64,000 bases of DNA from Myxococcota bacterium. Its GTDB lineage: Bacteria > Myxococcota_A > UBA796 > UBA2385. The notes beneath the pieces were generated by a model. It worked only from the letters and a program-made list of their open reading frames with translations, had not been told where the DNA came from and made no database searches. Positions 54,622-62,897 of this stretch are shown piece after piece. The first letter of the stretch is position 1; each line of letters starts with the position of its first letter. The stretch lies in NCBI GenBank assembly GCA_023150805.1, contig JAKLKF010000007.1, forward strand, positions 41,295 through 105,294, given 5' to 3'. The translations under genes and the position numbers were made by a program.

Positions 54622-54854
54622 GCTCTTGCGGGTCTTCTCGTCCTTGAGCAGCCGCCGCACGTCGGGGCTGCGCAGGGCGTCGAGCAGCTCGGGCGAGGCG
54701 TTGACCGTCTCGAACAGCTCGACCAGCTCGGGGGACAGGCCGAGCTTCGCCGAGGCGACCACGCGCCCGAGCGTGCCCAGCTCGCTGATGAACTGGCGGC
54801 CCAGCTCCTCGCGCACCTTGGCCTCGCCATCGTCCGTGCGGCGCCCCGTCCGAC

Positions 54855-54868
54855 CCGGTCTGGAGGAC
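54855..54868 (+). repeat. 14-mer, copy 4
   Basis: Exact match. Confidence 0.9.
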
Positions 54869-54918
54869 CTCGTAGGCGCCGATCTTGAGCTGGATGAGGT
54901 CGCCGGACAGCTCCCGAC

Positions 54919-54932
54919 CCGGTCTGGAGGAC
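54919..54932 (+). repeat. 14-mer, copy 5
   Basis: Exact match. Confidence 0.9.
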
Positions 54933-55322
54933 CAGCTTCTGGAGGCGCTGGTTCTGGCCGTTGAGCACGACGATGCCAGCTTGCTGCGCGGCCCTCGGCC
55001 GCGTGGGCTCATGGCTGTGTTCTGGAGGCCGGCGATGTGGGAGTAGGTGCCCTGGGCCAGGGCGATGAGGCGGGTGTAGCCGTCGCCGAGCGCGGACCAG
55101 ACGCGCTCCTCGGGGCCGACGATCATGGCGGGCTGGGGCGCGGGGGCCGCGATGGTGGGCGCGGGCGGCGCGACCAGGGGGAAGTCGTCGCCCTCGTCGC
55201 CGTCCATGTGGACGGGGTTGCGGGCGAGGAAGCGCGCGGAGTGCAGCAGCGCATCGCCCTTGGGCCGCCACAGGCAGAATTGAACTTCGCCGTGGCGCGG
55301 CCGGCCATGTTGGCGGCGGGAC

Positions 55323-55336
55323 CCGGTCTGGAGGAC
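55323..55336 (+). repeat. 14-mer, copy 6
   Basis: Exact match. Confidence 0.9.
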
Positions 55337-55431
55337 CTGGCGCACCCAGCGGGAGGCGGCGCGGGCCAGGTCCTCGTGGCCGCCCGACTCCGGCGCTGGT
55401 CAACGCCAACGGCTGCGTCTACGATGCAAGC

Positions 55432-55680
55432 ATGGCCCTGCCCCTCCACAAGCTGACCTCCGAGGCGATGGCGCTCGACCCCGCTGACCGCCTCCGCCTC
55501 GCGACCGAGCTGATTGACAGCGTTGAAGAATCGGCTGACCGCGAGTGGGCTGAGCAGTGGACGGCCGAGCTTCAGCGCCGATCGGCAGCGGCGGCCGAGC
55601 GCGAGGAACTTGGGCTGTCCCGCGGCTCGGACTGGGCGGACGTGAAGGAGCGGCTGCTTCGCAGCCTTGCTCCGCGGTGA
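55432..55680 (+). CDS. Antitoxin, putative addiction module component family (TIGR02574-like)
   Basis: MALPLHKLTSEAMALDPADRLRLATELIDSVEESADREWAEQWTAELQRRSAAAAEREELGLSRGSDWADVKERLL. Confidence 0.82.
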   Translation: MALPLHKLTSEAMALDPADRLRLATELIDSVEESADREWAEQWTAELQRRSAAAAEREELGLSRGSDWADVKERLLRSLAPR

Positions 55681-56015
55681 CCCTGCGAAGGGTGGTCCTG
55701 CCGGAAGCCGAGGAGGAGCTTCGGGAGGCTCTCGCCTGGTATGAGTACCGGCGTGAGGGTCTTGGTGCCGAGTTCCTCGGCGTCGTTGACGCCGCGATGG
55801 GAATGGCCGCTGCAAGTCCCTTGCGCTGGCCGACATGGGAGTTGGACACGCGCTACCGACGGGTTGTCCTCAAGCGGTTCCCCTACCTGCTCTTCTTCGA
55901 GCTTCGGGCGGACAGCATCGAGTTCGTGGCTGTCGCGCACGCTCGGCGTGCACCTGGCTACTGGCTCGACCGGATTCGGACCAAGGCCGCACCCAAAGAC
56001 GAGGAAGGCCCGTAG
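55677..56015 (+). CDS. ParE/RelE-superfamily toxin
   Basis: VTLRRVVLPEAEEELREALAWYEYRREGLGAEFLGVVDAAMGMAAASPLRWPTWELDTRYRRVVLKRFPYLLFFELRADSIEFVAVAHARRAPGYWLDR; GTGA overlap with antitoxin. Confidence 0.9.
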   Translation: MTLRRVVLPEAEEELREALAWYEYRREGLGAEFLGVVDAAMGMAAASPLRWPTWELDTRYRRVVLKRFPYLLFFELRADSIEFVAVAHARRAPGYWLDRIRTKAAPKDEEGP

Positions 56016-56039
56016 GATCTCGCGATCGCTACGGGCCTT
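56005..56039 (+). terminator. Hairpin AAGGCCCGTAG-13 nt-CTACGGGCCTT at the end of the ParE gene
   Basis: Perfect 11-bp stem; toxin stop codon lies in the left arm. Confidence 0.7.
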
Positions 56040-56058
56040 GGGAGGGTGGTCGGGGTCA

Positions 56059-56097
56059 CCGAATGCTTATCGAACTTTTTGGCTGAACCCGGAGGGG
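56059..56097 (+). repeat. 39-bp dispersed repeat, copy 2
   Basis: CCGAATGCTTATCGAACTTTTTGGCTGAACCCGGAGGGG; 32/39 identical to 52575-52613. Confidence 0.65.
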
Positions 56098-56167
56098 TGG
56101 TCGGGGGAGAAGATGCTGGCGTTAGAGGCGACGATTGCGCTGGAATAGTACGCCCTCGACCCTCCCC

Positions 56168-57316
56168 CTACCTCCTGCGCCGACCAGGCGGGCGGCTCCC
56201 CTGGCCGCCGCCAGCGGGGGCGCTGGGGGTGCTCGGACGGGCCCCGCTGGCGCCGCTGTCCTCCGGTGTGGTGTCAAGGGGCGCGGTGTTCCCCGGAAAG
56301 GCCGAGACGGGAAGGTAGAAGCCATGACCGTGGGCGTCGGCATCAGAAGGGCCGGTTCGCCTGCGTTCACTCTTCGTCACGGAGTACCCGGCGGCAGCGA
56401 GCTGGCCATGCACATCCGTCAAGCGATCCGACCAGGAGGAGACGTCGACTTCTTCGCGCATGTCGAAGACCCAGACGTTGGAGCGGCGTCGAACCATCGT
56501 CAGGGACCGATCACGAATCCATGTGTACAGGTCCTCTCCCGAAGCCTCCACTGCGGGCCAGGTGAACGAGCAGTACTCCCGGATAGCCTGCGCAACAGTG
56601 CGGGGGCGGCTGAACGAGTGGATGTACAGCTGGTGCTTCTCTGCCTTCGGCCGTGGGTCCGCTCTGAACGCAGCCTCGGCCACCGCTCGCGCATCGCCGG
56701 AGCTACGGTACATCGAGCACCGTGCGGCAACGCCAAGACACTCTTTGCCTTCTGCATCCTCGAAGCCAACGATCACCGCCGTGACATCGTCGCCGTGCCT
56801 GTCCGCGTCCTCTACCGTCAGGGGGGAACGAAGGACGTGTTCGGCGCCATCACCGACCCAGTAGGCCCAACAGCCCACGACGTAGGCGGCTTCGGTCGGA
56901 ACTTCGCCGGTGAAGCGCCTGCCGCTGGTGAACTTCGCGGCCAGCACCCCGCCGAGAGGCTTGCCTGCCCCTGCCGGACCAAGGCTACCCCGCAGGTACT
57001 TGCCGATGCCCTCCTCACGCTTCCGCGTCGCCTCAGCCAGCTTCTCGTTCGCCTTCTCCAAAGCTTCGCGGGCGTTCCGCTCGCGGGCAACGGCATCGGC
57101 CAACCGCGCTTCCACCAACCGCTGAGCCTCTGCGATCTTGGGGGCGACATCCTCGCTGATTGACCGTGCAAGTTCACGATCACTGGCGTCGAGGCGGTCC
57201 CGCATCGAGCGTTCGAGACTGGCGCGCTCGGCCTCAGCCCGAGCTGCGGCGTCGTTGAAGTACTCGCGCACCCATGCCAGGGACTCGCTCACGAAAGGGC
57301 CAGTAGGGTTGGTCAC
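56168..57316 (-). CDS. Coiled-coil protein of unknown function, third gene of a nuclease-helicase operon
   Basis: Long coiled coil (ARAEAERASLERSMRDRLDASDRELARSISEDVAPKIAEAQRLVEARLADAVARERNAREALEKANEKLAEATRKREE) then globular domain; 4-nt overlap with helicase stop. Confidence 0.75.
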   Translation of the reverse strand: MTNPTGPFVSESLAWVREYFNDAAARAEAERASLERSMRDRLDASDRELARSISEDVAPKIAEAQRLVEARLADAVARERNAREALEKANEKLAEATRKREEGIGKYLRGSLGPAGAGKPLGGVLAAKFTSGRRFTGEVPTEAAYVVGCWAYWVGDGAEHVLRSPLTVEDADRHGDDVTAVIVGFEDAEGKECLGVAARCSMYRSSGDARAVAEAAFRADPRPKAEKHQLYIHSFSRPRTVAQAIREYCSFTWPAVEASGEDLYTWIRDRSLTMVRRRSNVWVFDMREEVDVSSWSDRLTDVHGQLAAAGYSVTKSERRRTGPSDADAHGHGFYLPVSAFPGNTAPLDTTPEDSGASGARPSTPSAPAGGGQGSRPPGRRRR

Positions 57317-60021
57317 GACTTCTCCTCCCGGGTGACCTTCTCGACGAGGCGGTCCAGCCTCCTGATCTGCTCATCGAGCAGCTTCGACGCCCGGCGCCCC
57401 TTCACGGCGCTGGCGTGGCGCTTGCCTGCCGCAGCGTGGTCTTCGGACACTCGCTGCACGAAACGCTCCGCCTCGTGGGTGGCTTCGATCTCCAACCCGC
57501 CGACGGCTTCCAGCACGGCCCGCGCGAGGTAGTCAGTCCGACGCTTCCGGCTCAGGTCGTGCTTGGGCATCTCTGGGTCGGCGTCCACTGGCGGTATCGA
57601 CGTGGTGATGCGTTGCAGGTCGGCCGCGAACCGTGCCCGCATGAGGTCCACGATGTCCCCGTCAGCGGAATCTTGCCCGTCCTCACGCAGGTAGAGGCTA
57701 GCGGCGGTCAGAGCACCGTCCTCGGCACCCATGCGTTCGAGGGCCTCCAGCGCCCTTGGCGAGGTTGTGCCCGCTCTCGCACACCGAAGCGCCGCGCCGA
57801 TGTCACCGAGGAGCAGCCAAGCTGCGACGCGTTCGGTCGTAGGCCGACCTGCATCGCCTGCGTATCGCAACACCGTGGCTCTCCAGGCGTTCCGCCGCGG
57901 GTTGCCCCCAACTAGATACCCGATGAGCACCTCCGAGTTCGCAGCGTCGACCAAACGGGCTGCACGCTCCAGCACCTCCACCGGTACGTCTGCGTTCTCC
58001 TGTTCGGCGCGGTCAAGCAGGTTGCCGATTCGCTTCACCTGCTCTTCGGCTGGATTCCCCTGCCCAGCGCGCACCACGAAGTCCCGCAAGAGGGCGGGAA
58101 GGGCGTCTCGCTCGGCGTGATCCACCACTCGGACCCACAGGCCACCGATGAGAGCCCATTCCATGTCGGTGATCAGGACGAGGACTTCATCGCGGGTCCG
58201 GGTGAGCGCGACATAGGCTCGACTTCGGGTGTCCCAGTCGAGGCCACCCACCAAGAGACTGGTGACGACAACGCTGGGGTACTCCAGTCCCTTGGCCTCG
58301 CGCACGTCCATTGCGTCAAGCCGCGCACTTCGCGGAAGCCCGGTTCCGATGCAAACAACGCGGTCCTCCTCGGCCAGGTCGGGGACGATGGCGGCAAGGG
58401 CCCCCTCAAGATCCTTGTCTGGCGAGTTCGTCCGAACCACGACAACGCGCCCACCGGGGTCAACGTCGTCCGCGCCCGCCACTCGGGCTCGTCGCGCGTG
58501 GTCCGCCCCAAGGGAGCCGTCAACAAGCGGGTTCGCTGCGGCAGCAACGGCACGCCTGATGCGGAATGAGCCTTTCAACGCACCGCTGGCGACTCCGGCC
58601 CCTGTAGCCAGCTCGGGATGTAGCCCGCGGACGTACTCGTCGAGAGCCGTCCAGGCAAAGGCCGTAGGTGCCACCCGCTGGTTCTCGTCCCCGAGCATGG
58701 CGAGGATGGTCAACCCTCCAGTGACGCTGGGGGAGTCCTGTCCGCGCGCCTGCCGCAGTGCGTCATTGCGGGCGAATGCCGCGGACACAAGTACTCGCCA
58801 TTGGGCCGGGACTAGGTCCTGGGTCTCATCTACGACGAAGAGTAGTGTTCGACCCGGACGCGCAGCTTGAATCGCTGCGGCGGCAGCGCGCGCGCTCTCC
58901 CACCTGAAGCGAATCCCCTCTTTCGCGCGGGATTGTTCGATAGCCCGACGCTCCCCTGCGCTCAGCGCGGAGAGAGCAGCGAACAAGGCCGCATCGTGTA
59001 TTGCGAGGGCGTCCTTGCTTCCGCCGCCGACCCGTCGCTGGGGCCTTGTGGCTGCCATCCCTGGGGCCGGCTCACCGGCACCGTCAGGCGTGCCATCTCC
59101 GAAACATGCGTCCAGCAAGGACACGAACCTCGGTTCGCTTACGCAGGAGTGGCGGCGGGACCACTGGCTGAGAGCAGGCAGCGCGAGCGCGATGTCGCGC
59201 CACCAGTTCAGGAGTTGGTCGAATGGGGTGCGTGGTGCCCCAAATGCGTCAAAAAAGTCATCGAATTGTTCTACCCAGAGAGCCGCTTCGCCGGAAGCCG
59301 ATGCCTCGGCAAATGGCTGACCCTGGGCCAGGGCATCATCGCGCAACGTTTCTCTGTAGTGGTGTACCAGACTGCTCGATGGGGCCAGGACCACGACGTC
59401 ACAGCCTGGATTCTCCAGATCCGCGTTGGGTCCGTCCTTGAGCCCGTCGCTGGCACACTCGGCGGCGGCGACGGTCTTCCCACTTCCAGGGGGTCCGTCA
59501 GCGCGGAGAATGAAGGTGTACTCGCTGCGCGCGTTGTCGTCGATCGGAAGGACCAGCCGAACGAATGCGGCCTGCTCGGCGGAAAGAGCCGGCCTAAGCT
59601 GTGTACGCCCGGCAAAGGCCACTGACGAGACCTTGCCCGGAACAAGGACGTAGCCGAGGTCAGGTGTGGTTCCACTGGTGTTCGCCCGATTCCATGCGTC
59701 TGCTCGCGCGATCCCGAGGTCGCGGTCGTAGATCTCTCGACGCCACCCCAGCTCATGGATCCAGATCGAGCGGTCCCCTGCCTCGTTGAGGCCCCAGGAG
59801 AACAGGGCCCGCCGACGCTTGCCCAGCTTGACCCGAAGAGTATCCCCGTAGGGGCCCGTGAGGGACTTCACCCAAGGTGTGTCCTTAGAGATGGACTCCT
59901 CGATGCGCCAGCGGAACTCGTCGATCTCCTCCGGGTCCGAGGTGTCAAGGTCAGGGTGGGCGTAGAGGTTCATGCGCATTGAACCCATGCGGCTCGACCA
60001 GTGTGGCTCCGGCCGCAACAT
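57313..60021 (-). CDS. UvrD/Rep-like SF1 helicase
   Basis: RADGPPGSGKTVAAAECAS (motif I), TLLFVVDETQDLVPAQW (II), LTILAMLGDENQRVAPTAF (III), DVREAKGLEYPSVVVTSLL (V), RAYVALTRTRDEVLVL (VI). Confidence 0.88.
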   Translation of the reverse strand: MLRPEPHWSSRMGSMRMNLYAHPDLDTSDPEEIDEFRWRIEESISKDTPWVKSLTGPYGDTLRVKLGKRRRALFSWGLNEAGDRSIWIHELGWRREIYDRDLGIARADAWNRANTSGTTPDLGYVLVPGKVSSVAFAGRTQLRPALSAEQAAFVRLVLPIDDNARSEYTFILRADGPPGSGKTVAAAECASDGLKDGPNADLENPGCDVVVLAPSSSLVHHYRETLRDDALAQGQPFAEASASGEAALWVEQFDDFFDAFGAPRTPFDQLLNWWRDIALALPALSQWSRRHSCVSEPRFVSLLDACFGDGTPDGAGEPAPGMAATRPQRRVGGGSKDALAIHDAALFAALSALSAGERRAIEQSRAKEGIRFRWESARAAAAAIQAARPGRTLLFVVDETQDLVPAQWRVLVSAAFARNDALRQARGQDSPSVTGGLTILAMLGDENQRVAPTAFAWTALDEYVRGLHPELATGAGVASGALKGSFRIRRAVAAAANPLVDGSLGADHARRARVAGADDVDPGGRVVVVRTNSPDKDLEGALAAIVPDLAEEDRVVCIGTGLPRSARLDAMDVREAKGLEYPSVVVTSLLVGGLDWDTRSRAYVALTRTRDEVLVLITDMEWALIGGLWVRVVDHAERDALPALLRDFVVRAGQGNPAEEQVKRIGNLLDRAEQENADVPVEVLERAARLVDAANSEVLIGYLVGGNPRRNAWRATVLRYAGDAGRPTTERVAAWLLLGDIGAALRCARAGTTSPRALEALERMGAEDGALTAASLYLREDGQDSADGDIVDLMRARFAADLQRITTSIPPVDADPEMPKHDLSRKRRTDYLARAVLEAVGGLEIEATHEAERFVQRVSEDHAAAGKRHASAVKGRRASKLLDEQIRRLDRLVEKVTREEKS

Positions 60022-60034
60022 GCCACATGCTGGG

Positions 60035-61111
60035 TCAACGGAACATCTCCATGATGGTCCCCCGAATCTCGTCGGGGCGAATCGGGCGCACCCCCGTGCC
60101 CTCGAATCCTGCGATTACCTGCTCATGGGTGCTCAGGTACGGGTTAAACACGAGAAGGAAATCGATGTCCACCACCTCTGCTCGTACCTTTTGAAGTACC
60201 TGCCGGAAGCCCGACGCCTTGGCCGCGATGTCGACGAAGTCGTCCCGGCCACTTTCCGAACGCAGTCTCCCAGACTTGCACTCGATGAGGAGTGCCTTCT
60301 GCCCCGCGCGCGTGAGTACGTCGAAGTCGCCGCTCACCCGGAGAACGTCCGGAGGAGCCTCGTACCGCACCTGCGTGTAAATCTCGTAGTCGAAGTCGTT
60401 CCGCGAGAGGTGGTCATCGATGATCTGGAAGGCGTAGGCGGTTAGCCAGTCGCCGCCGACGAAGGAGGATAGGCCCCCCTTGATCAAGTCGAACTTGATG
60501 CCAATGGGTTGTCGTGGATTGAGGTGCCTAATTCTCTTCGGGTTGATCTGGTCCCACCCCTTGTCGCGGTGCGAGTACATCCACGTCTCGTAGGAAGCAA
60601 TAACCTCTGCGCGGATCATCGCGTCCAAGAAGCCCCGAGCAGCCTCGAAGTCCTGTGCCTGCAACTCGAACTTCGACTCGCCCCGTGCTAGTCCGTTCTT
60701 GAAGCGGTCCCAGCAGAATTGCCAGTCCCGGAAGGCATCCCCTATTGTGGAAGCCAGCGCGCATCGTTCGGCGTCGAACTTGTAGAAGCTCAGCAGATCT
60801 ACGCCCCCTTTGTGCATTGCGTCGAGAGTAGGCGAAACCTGAAGCAGCTTCGCGACATCGGGGTCCGCCCCCGGCCTTCGACCTGGAGGCAGAGCCCTCC
60901 ATTGCTCCCGGGCGGGCTTCAGGGTGAGCTGCGGCGCGACATGAAGTGCGCACCAGTTCTCGTGCAGGTCGACAAGTCTCTCGCGGATCCCCTGCGCGTC
61001 CTTCCGGATTTCATCGAGCATCTCGCGCGGCCTGCGCTGGAGTGCAACGGCGCTTGCGACCTCGTCTATCGCCGCCAGTAGATCATCCGCGCGCTTCACC
61101 ACAACGGGCAT
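60035..61111 (-). CDS. PD-(D/E)XK-type nuclease-like protein
   Basis: VLRVSGDFDVLTRAGQKALLIECKSGRLRSESGRDDFVDIAAKASGFRQVL: D-x(n)-ECK signature; upstream of the helicase on the same strand. Confidence 0.72.
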   Translation of the reverse strand: MPVVVKRADDLLAAIDEVASAVALQRRPREMLDEIRKDAQGIRERLVDLHENWCALHVAPQLTLKPAREQWRALPPGRRPGADPDVAKLLQVSPTLDAMHKGGVDLLSFYKFDAERCALASTIGDAFRDWQFCWDRFKNGLARGESKFELQAQDFEAARGFLDAMIRAEVIASYETWMYSHRDKGWDQINPKRIRHLNPRQPIGIKFDLIKGGLSSFVGGDWLTAYAFQIIDDHLSRNDFDYEIYTQVRYEAPPDVLRVSGDFDVLTRAGQKALLIECKSGRLRSESGRDDFVDIAAKASGFRQVLQKVRAEVVDIDFLLVFNPYLSTHEQVIAGFEGTGVRPIRPDEIRGTIMEMFR

Positions 61112-61159
61112 CCAGCACCCTCCTCGCCGGGAAGCGCTCCCGGCGGTCTGCTTGGGTTC

Positions 61160-62821
61160 CTACGGCACTTCGACAAGGCAGTCGTACCCGCCCGTGCCGG
61201 GGTCATAGAGCGTGGGGGTAACCGCGACGCCGTCCACCGTGAAGGTGCCCGTGTAGGCGCCCACGCCATACCAGTTGGCACACCACCACCACTCGCCACC
61301 ATAGAGGATCGGCACCTCAGAGTCGGTGTTCTCGAAGCGCCCGTTGACGTAGAAGACATCACCAGACTCAGCCTCGATGGTCGCGCACAGCTCCGTGAAT
61401 GACCCTCCGTCCGACGCCACGGGCGCGCCGTCCCACCCTTCCTCGTACACCCACAGCTCCCCGTCTTCAGCGTAGTCGAGGTCGCAGCTCTCGTCCTCAA
61501 CGCCGGCACCATCGGAAACCCAATCTGCGCACGAGTAGCCCGAGGAGCTGTTGATGTTTAGGCAGAGTTCGACATCGCCGTCCCCGCCCCCGGAGCCATT
61601 GGAGATCGAAAAATCCCCTCCGCAACCCGCGACGCTGTCGTCGGTCGTGGAGATGCAGATCTGGTAGTCGTTGTCCTCCGGGAAGGAGCTGATGGGGGTG
61701 AACTCCAGGTCGCCGTCGTTCGGGTCGTTGGCGGCGAGCGTGTAGTAGTAGCCGCCGCCCTTGTAAAGGTGAACCTGGACGTTCGAGGTGCAGTCCGATT
61801 CCCACTCGATGACGTAAGAGGTTCCGATTTCCAGCGTTTCGCCGCCATCCGGGTAAGTGACCTCGATGCCGCACTCGGAGGTGCCACTGATCGTGAACTC
61901 GTCTCCGCAGTCGAAGACTGAATCATCGGTCGTGGAGATGCAGATCTGGTAGTCGTTGTCTTCCGGGAAGGAGCTGATGGGGGTGAACTCCAGGTCGCCG
62001 TCGTTCGGGTCATTTGCGGCAAGCGTGTAGTAGTAGCTGCCGCCCTTGTAGAGGTGAACCTGGACGTTCGAGGTACAGTCCGACTCCCACTCGATCGTGT
62101 AGGACGTTCCGATCTCCAGCGTCTCGCCGCCGTCTGGATGGGTGACCTCGATGGTGCAGTCCCCGGAACTTTCGCCGTACAGGGCCTGGATGCCGTCGAT
62201 GTCATCCTGAGTCAGGTCCCTCCGGCTTCCTCCATAGGACTTGTACATGACGGCGCTCGTCTCTGCAGAGTGCTTCAGGCCGAGTGAATGCCCGAACTCG
62301 TGCAGGGCGACCGTGAGCAGGTCGCGCGGGCTCGCGCTGGAGGATCGTTCCTCGTCGGTCCAGTCCTCGTCATCATCGAAGTGGGCATCCCCAGAGTAGG
62401 TGGTTTCCGGGTACCAAGCGTGTGCCAAGACCCCACCTTTACCGTCGAAAGGCTCGCCGTCCCCATGGTCGCCGCTGGCGAACAGGACTTCGATATCGGC
62501 GCCGGTGCATGTCGATGCCATGGTGAACGTCAGGGGGCTCACTGTGGCCCATTTGCTCGCGGCTTCGGCAACAGTGGCCTCAATCGTATCCCGGTCGAGG
62601 TCGCTCGTTGCCGTGCTGAGACACCAAGTCAGGTCGGTGTACTCCCACTTCGAGCCCTGCAGCGAGTAGCTGTCAGTGCCGTCCTCTTCGTTGTCGAAGA
62701 GAACCTCGCCCTCCTCCTCCTCCTCGCCTGCCCCGGTGTCGTCTACCGTGGACTTCCCGGTGCAGCCGGCGGCAGAAAAGAGCAGGATGAGGGTGACTTG
62801 GCTTGGGTACGAAGTGCGCAT
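61160..62821 (-). CDS. Matrixin-like (M10A) metalloprotease lipoprotein with tandem C-terminal domains
   Basis: Lipobox LFSAAGC; VALHEFGHSLGLKHSAETSAVMYKSYGG (HExxHxxGxxH plus Met-turn); two near-identical IEVTxPDGGETLEIGTSYxIEWESDCTSNVQVHLYKGGxYYYTLAANDPNDGDLEFTPISSFPEDNDYQICISTTDDSV repeats. Confidence 0.9.
   Translation of the reverse strand: MRTSYPSQVTLILLFSAAGCTGKSTVDDTGAGEEEEEGEVLFDNEEDGTDSYSLQGSKWEYTDLTWCLSTATSDLDRDTIEATVAEAASKWATVSPLTFTMASTCTGADIEVLFASGDHGDGEPFDGKGGVLAHAWYPETTYSGDAHFDDDEDWTDEERSSSASPRDLLTVALHEFGHSLGLKHSAETSAVMYKSYGGSRRDLTQDDIDGIQALYGESSGDCTIEVTHPDGGETLEIGTSYTIEWESDCTSNVQVHLYKGGSYYYTLAANDPNDGDLEFTPISSFPEDNDYQICISTTDDSVFDCGDEFTISGTSECGIEVTYPDGGETLEIGTSYVIEWESDCTSNVQVHLYKGGGYYYTLAANDPNDGDLEFTPISSFPEDNDYQICISTTDDSVAGCGGDFSISNGSGGGDGDVELCLNINSSSGYSCADWVSDGAGVEDESCDLDYAEDGELWVYEEGWDGAPVASDGGSFTELCATIEAESGDVFYVNGRFENTDSEVPILYGGEWWWCANWYGVGAYTGTFTVDGVAVTPTLYDPGTGGYDCLVEVP
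61643..62165. repeat. Tandem intragenic repeat, period 285 bp (95 aa), two copies
   Basis: 61643-61880 and 61928-62165 are highly similar at DNA level and match in register. Confidence 0.85.
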
Positions 62822-62897
62822 AGGGATCTTCCTCCTGGGTTCCGATGCTACTACATGACGAAGCGGCGCGGTGCAAGGACGAGAGGAGAAGCAACCG

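Larger units (their letters stand above)
54507..55400 (-). pseudogene. Coding region broken into several frames at 14-mer insertions
   Basis: Protein-like segments in different reverse frames joined at 14-mers: PESGGHEDLARAASRWVRQ | EVQFCLWRPKGDALLHSARFLARNPVHMDGDEGDDFPLV...ALAQGTYSHIAGLQNTAM | AGIVVLNGQNQRLQKL | ELSGDLIQLKIGAYE | AKVREELGRQFISELGTLGRVVASAKLGLSPELVELFETVNASPELLDALRSPDVRRLLKDEKTRK | ELLKMAAAAPTETPPANNPSPSQEEELPKAA. Confidence 0.6.

Noticed and set aside
53824-54816. 330-aa reverse ORF as an intact gene
   Set aside because: The paralog at 63392-63991 shows the true frame; this ORF joins two frames across 14-mer insertions, so its N-terminal half is artefactual.
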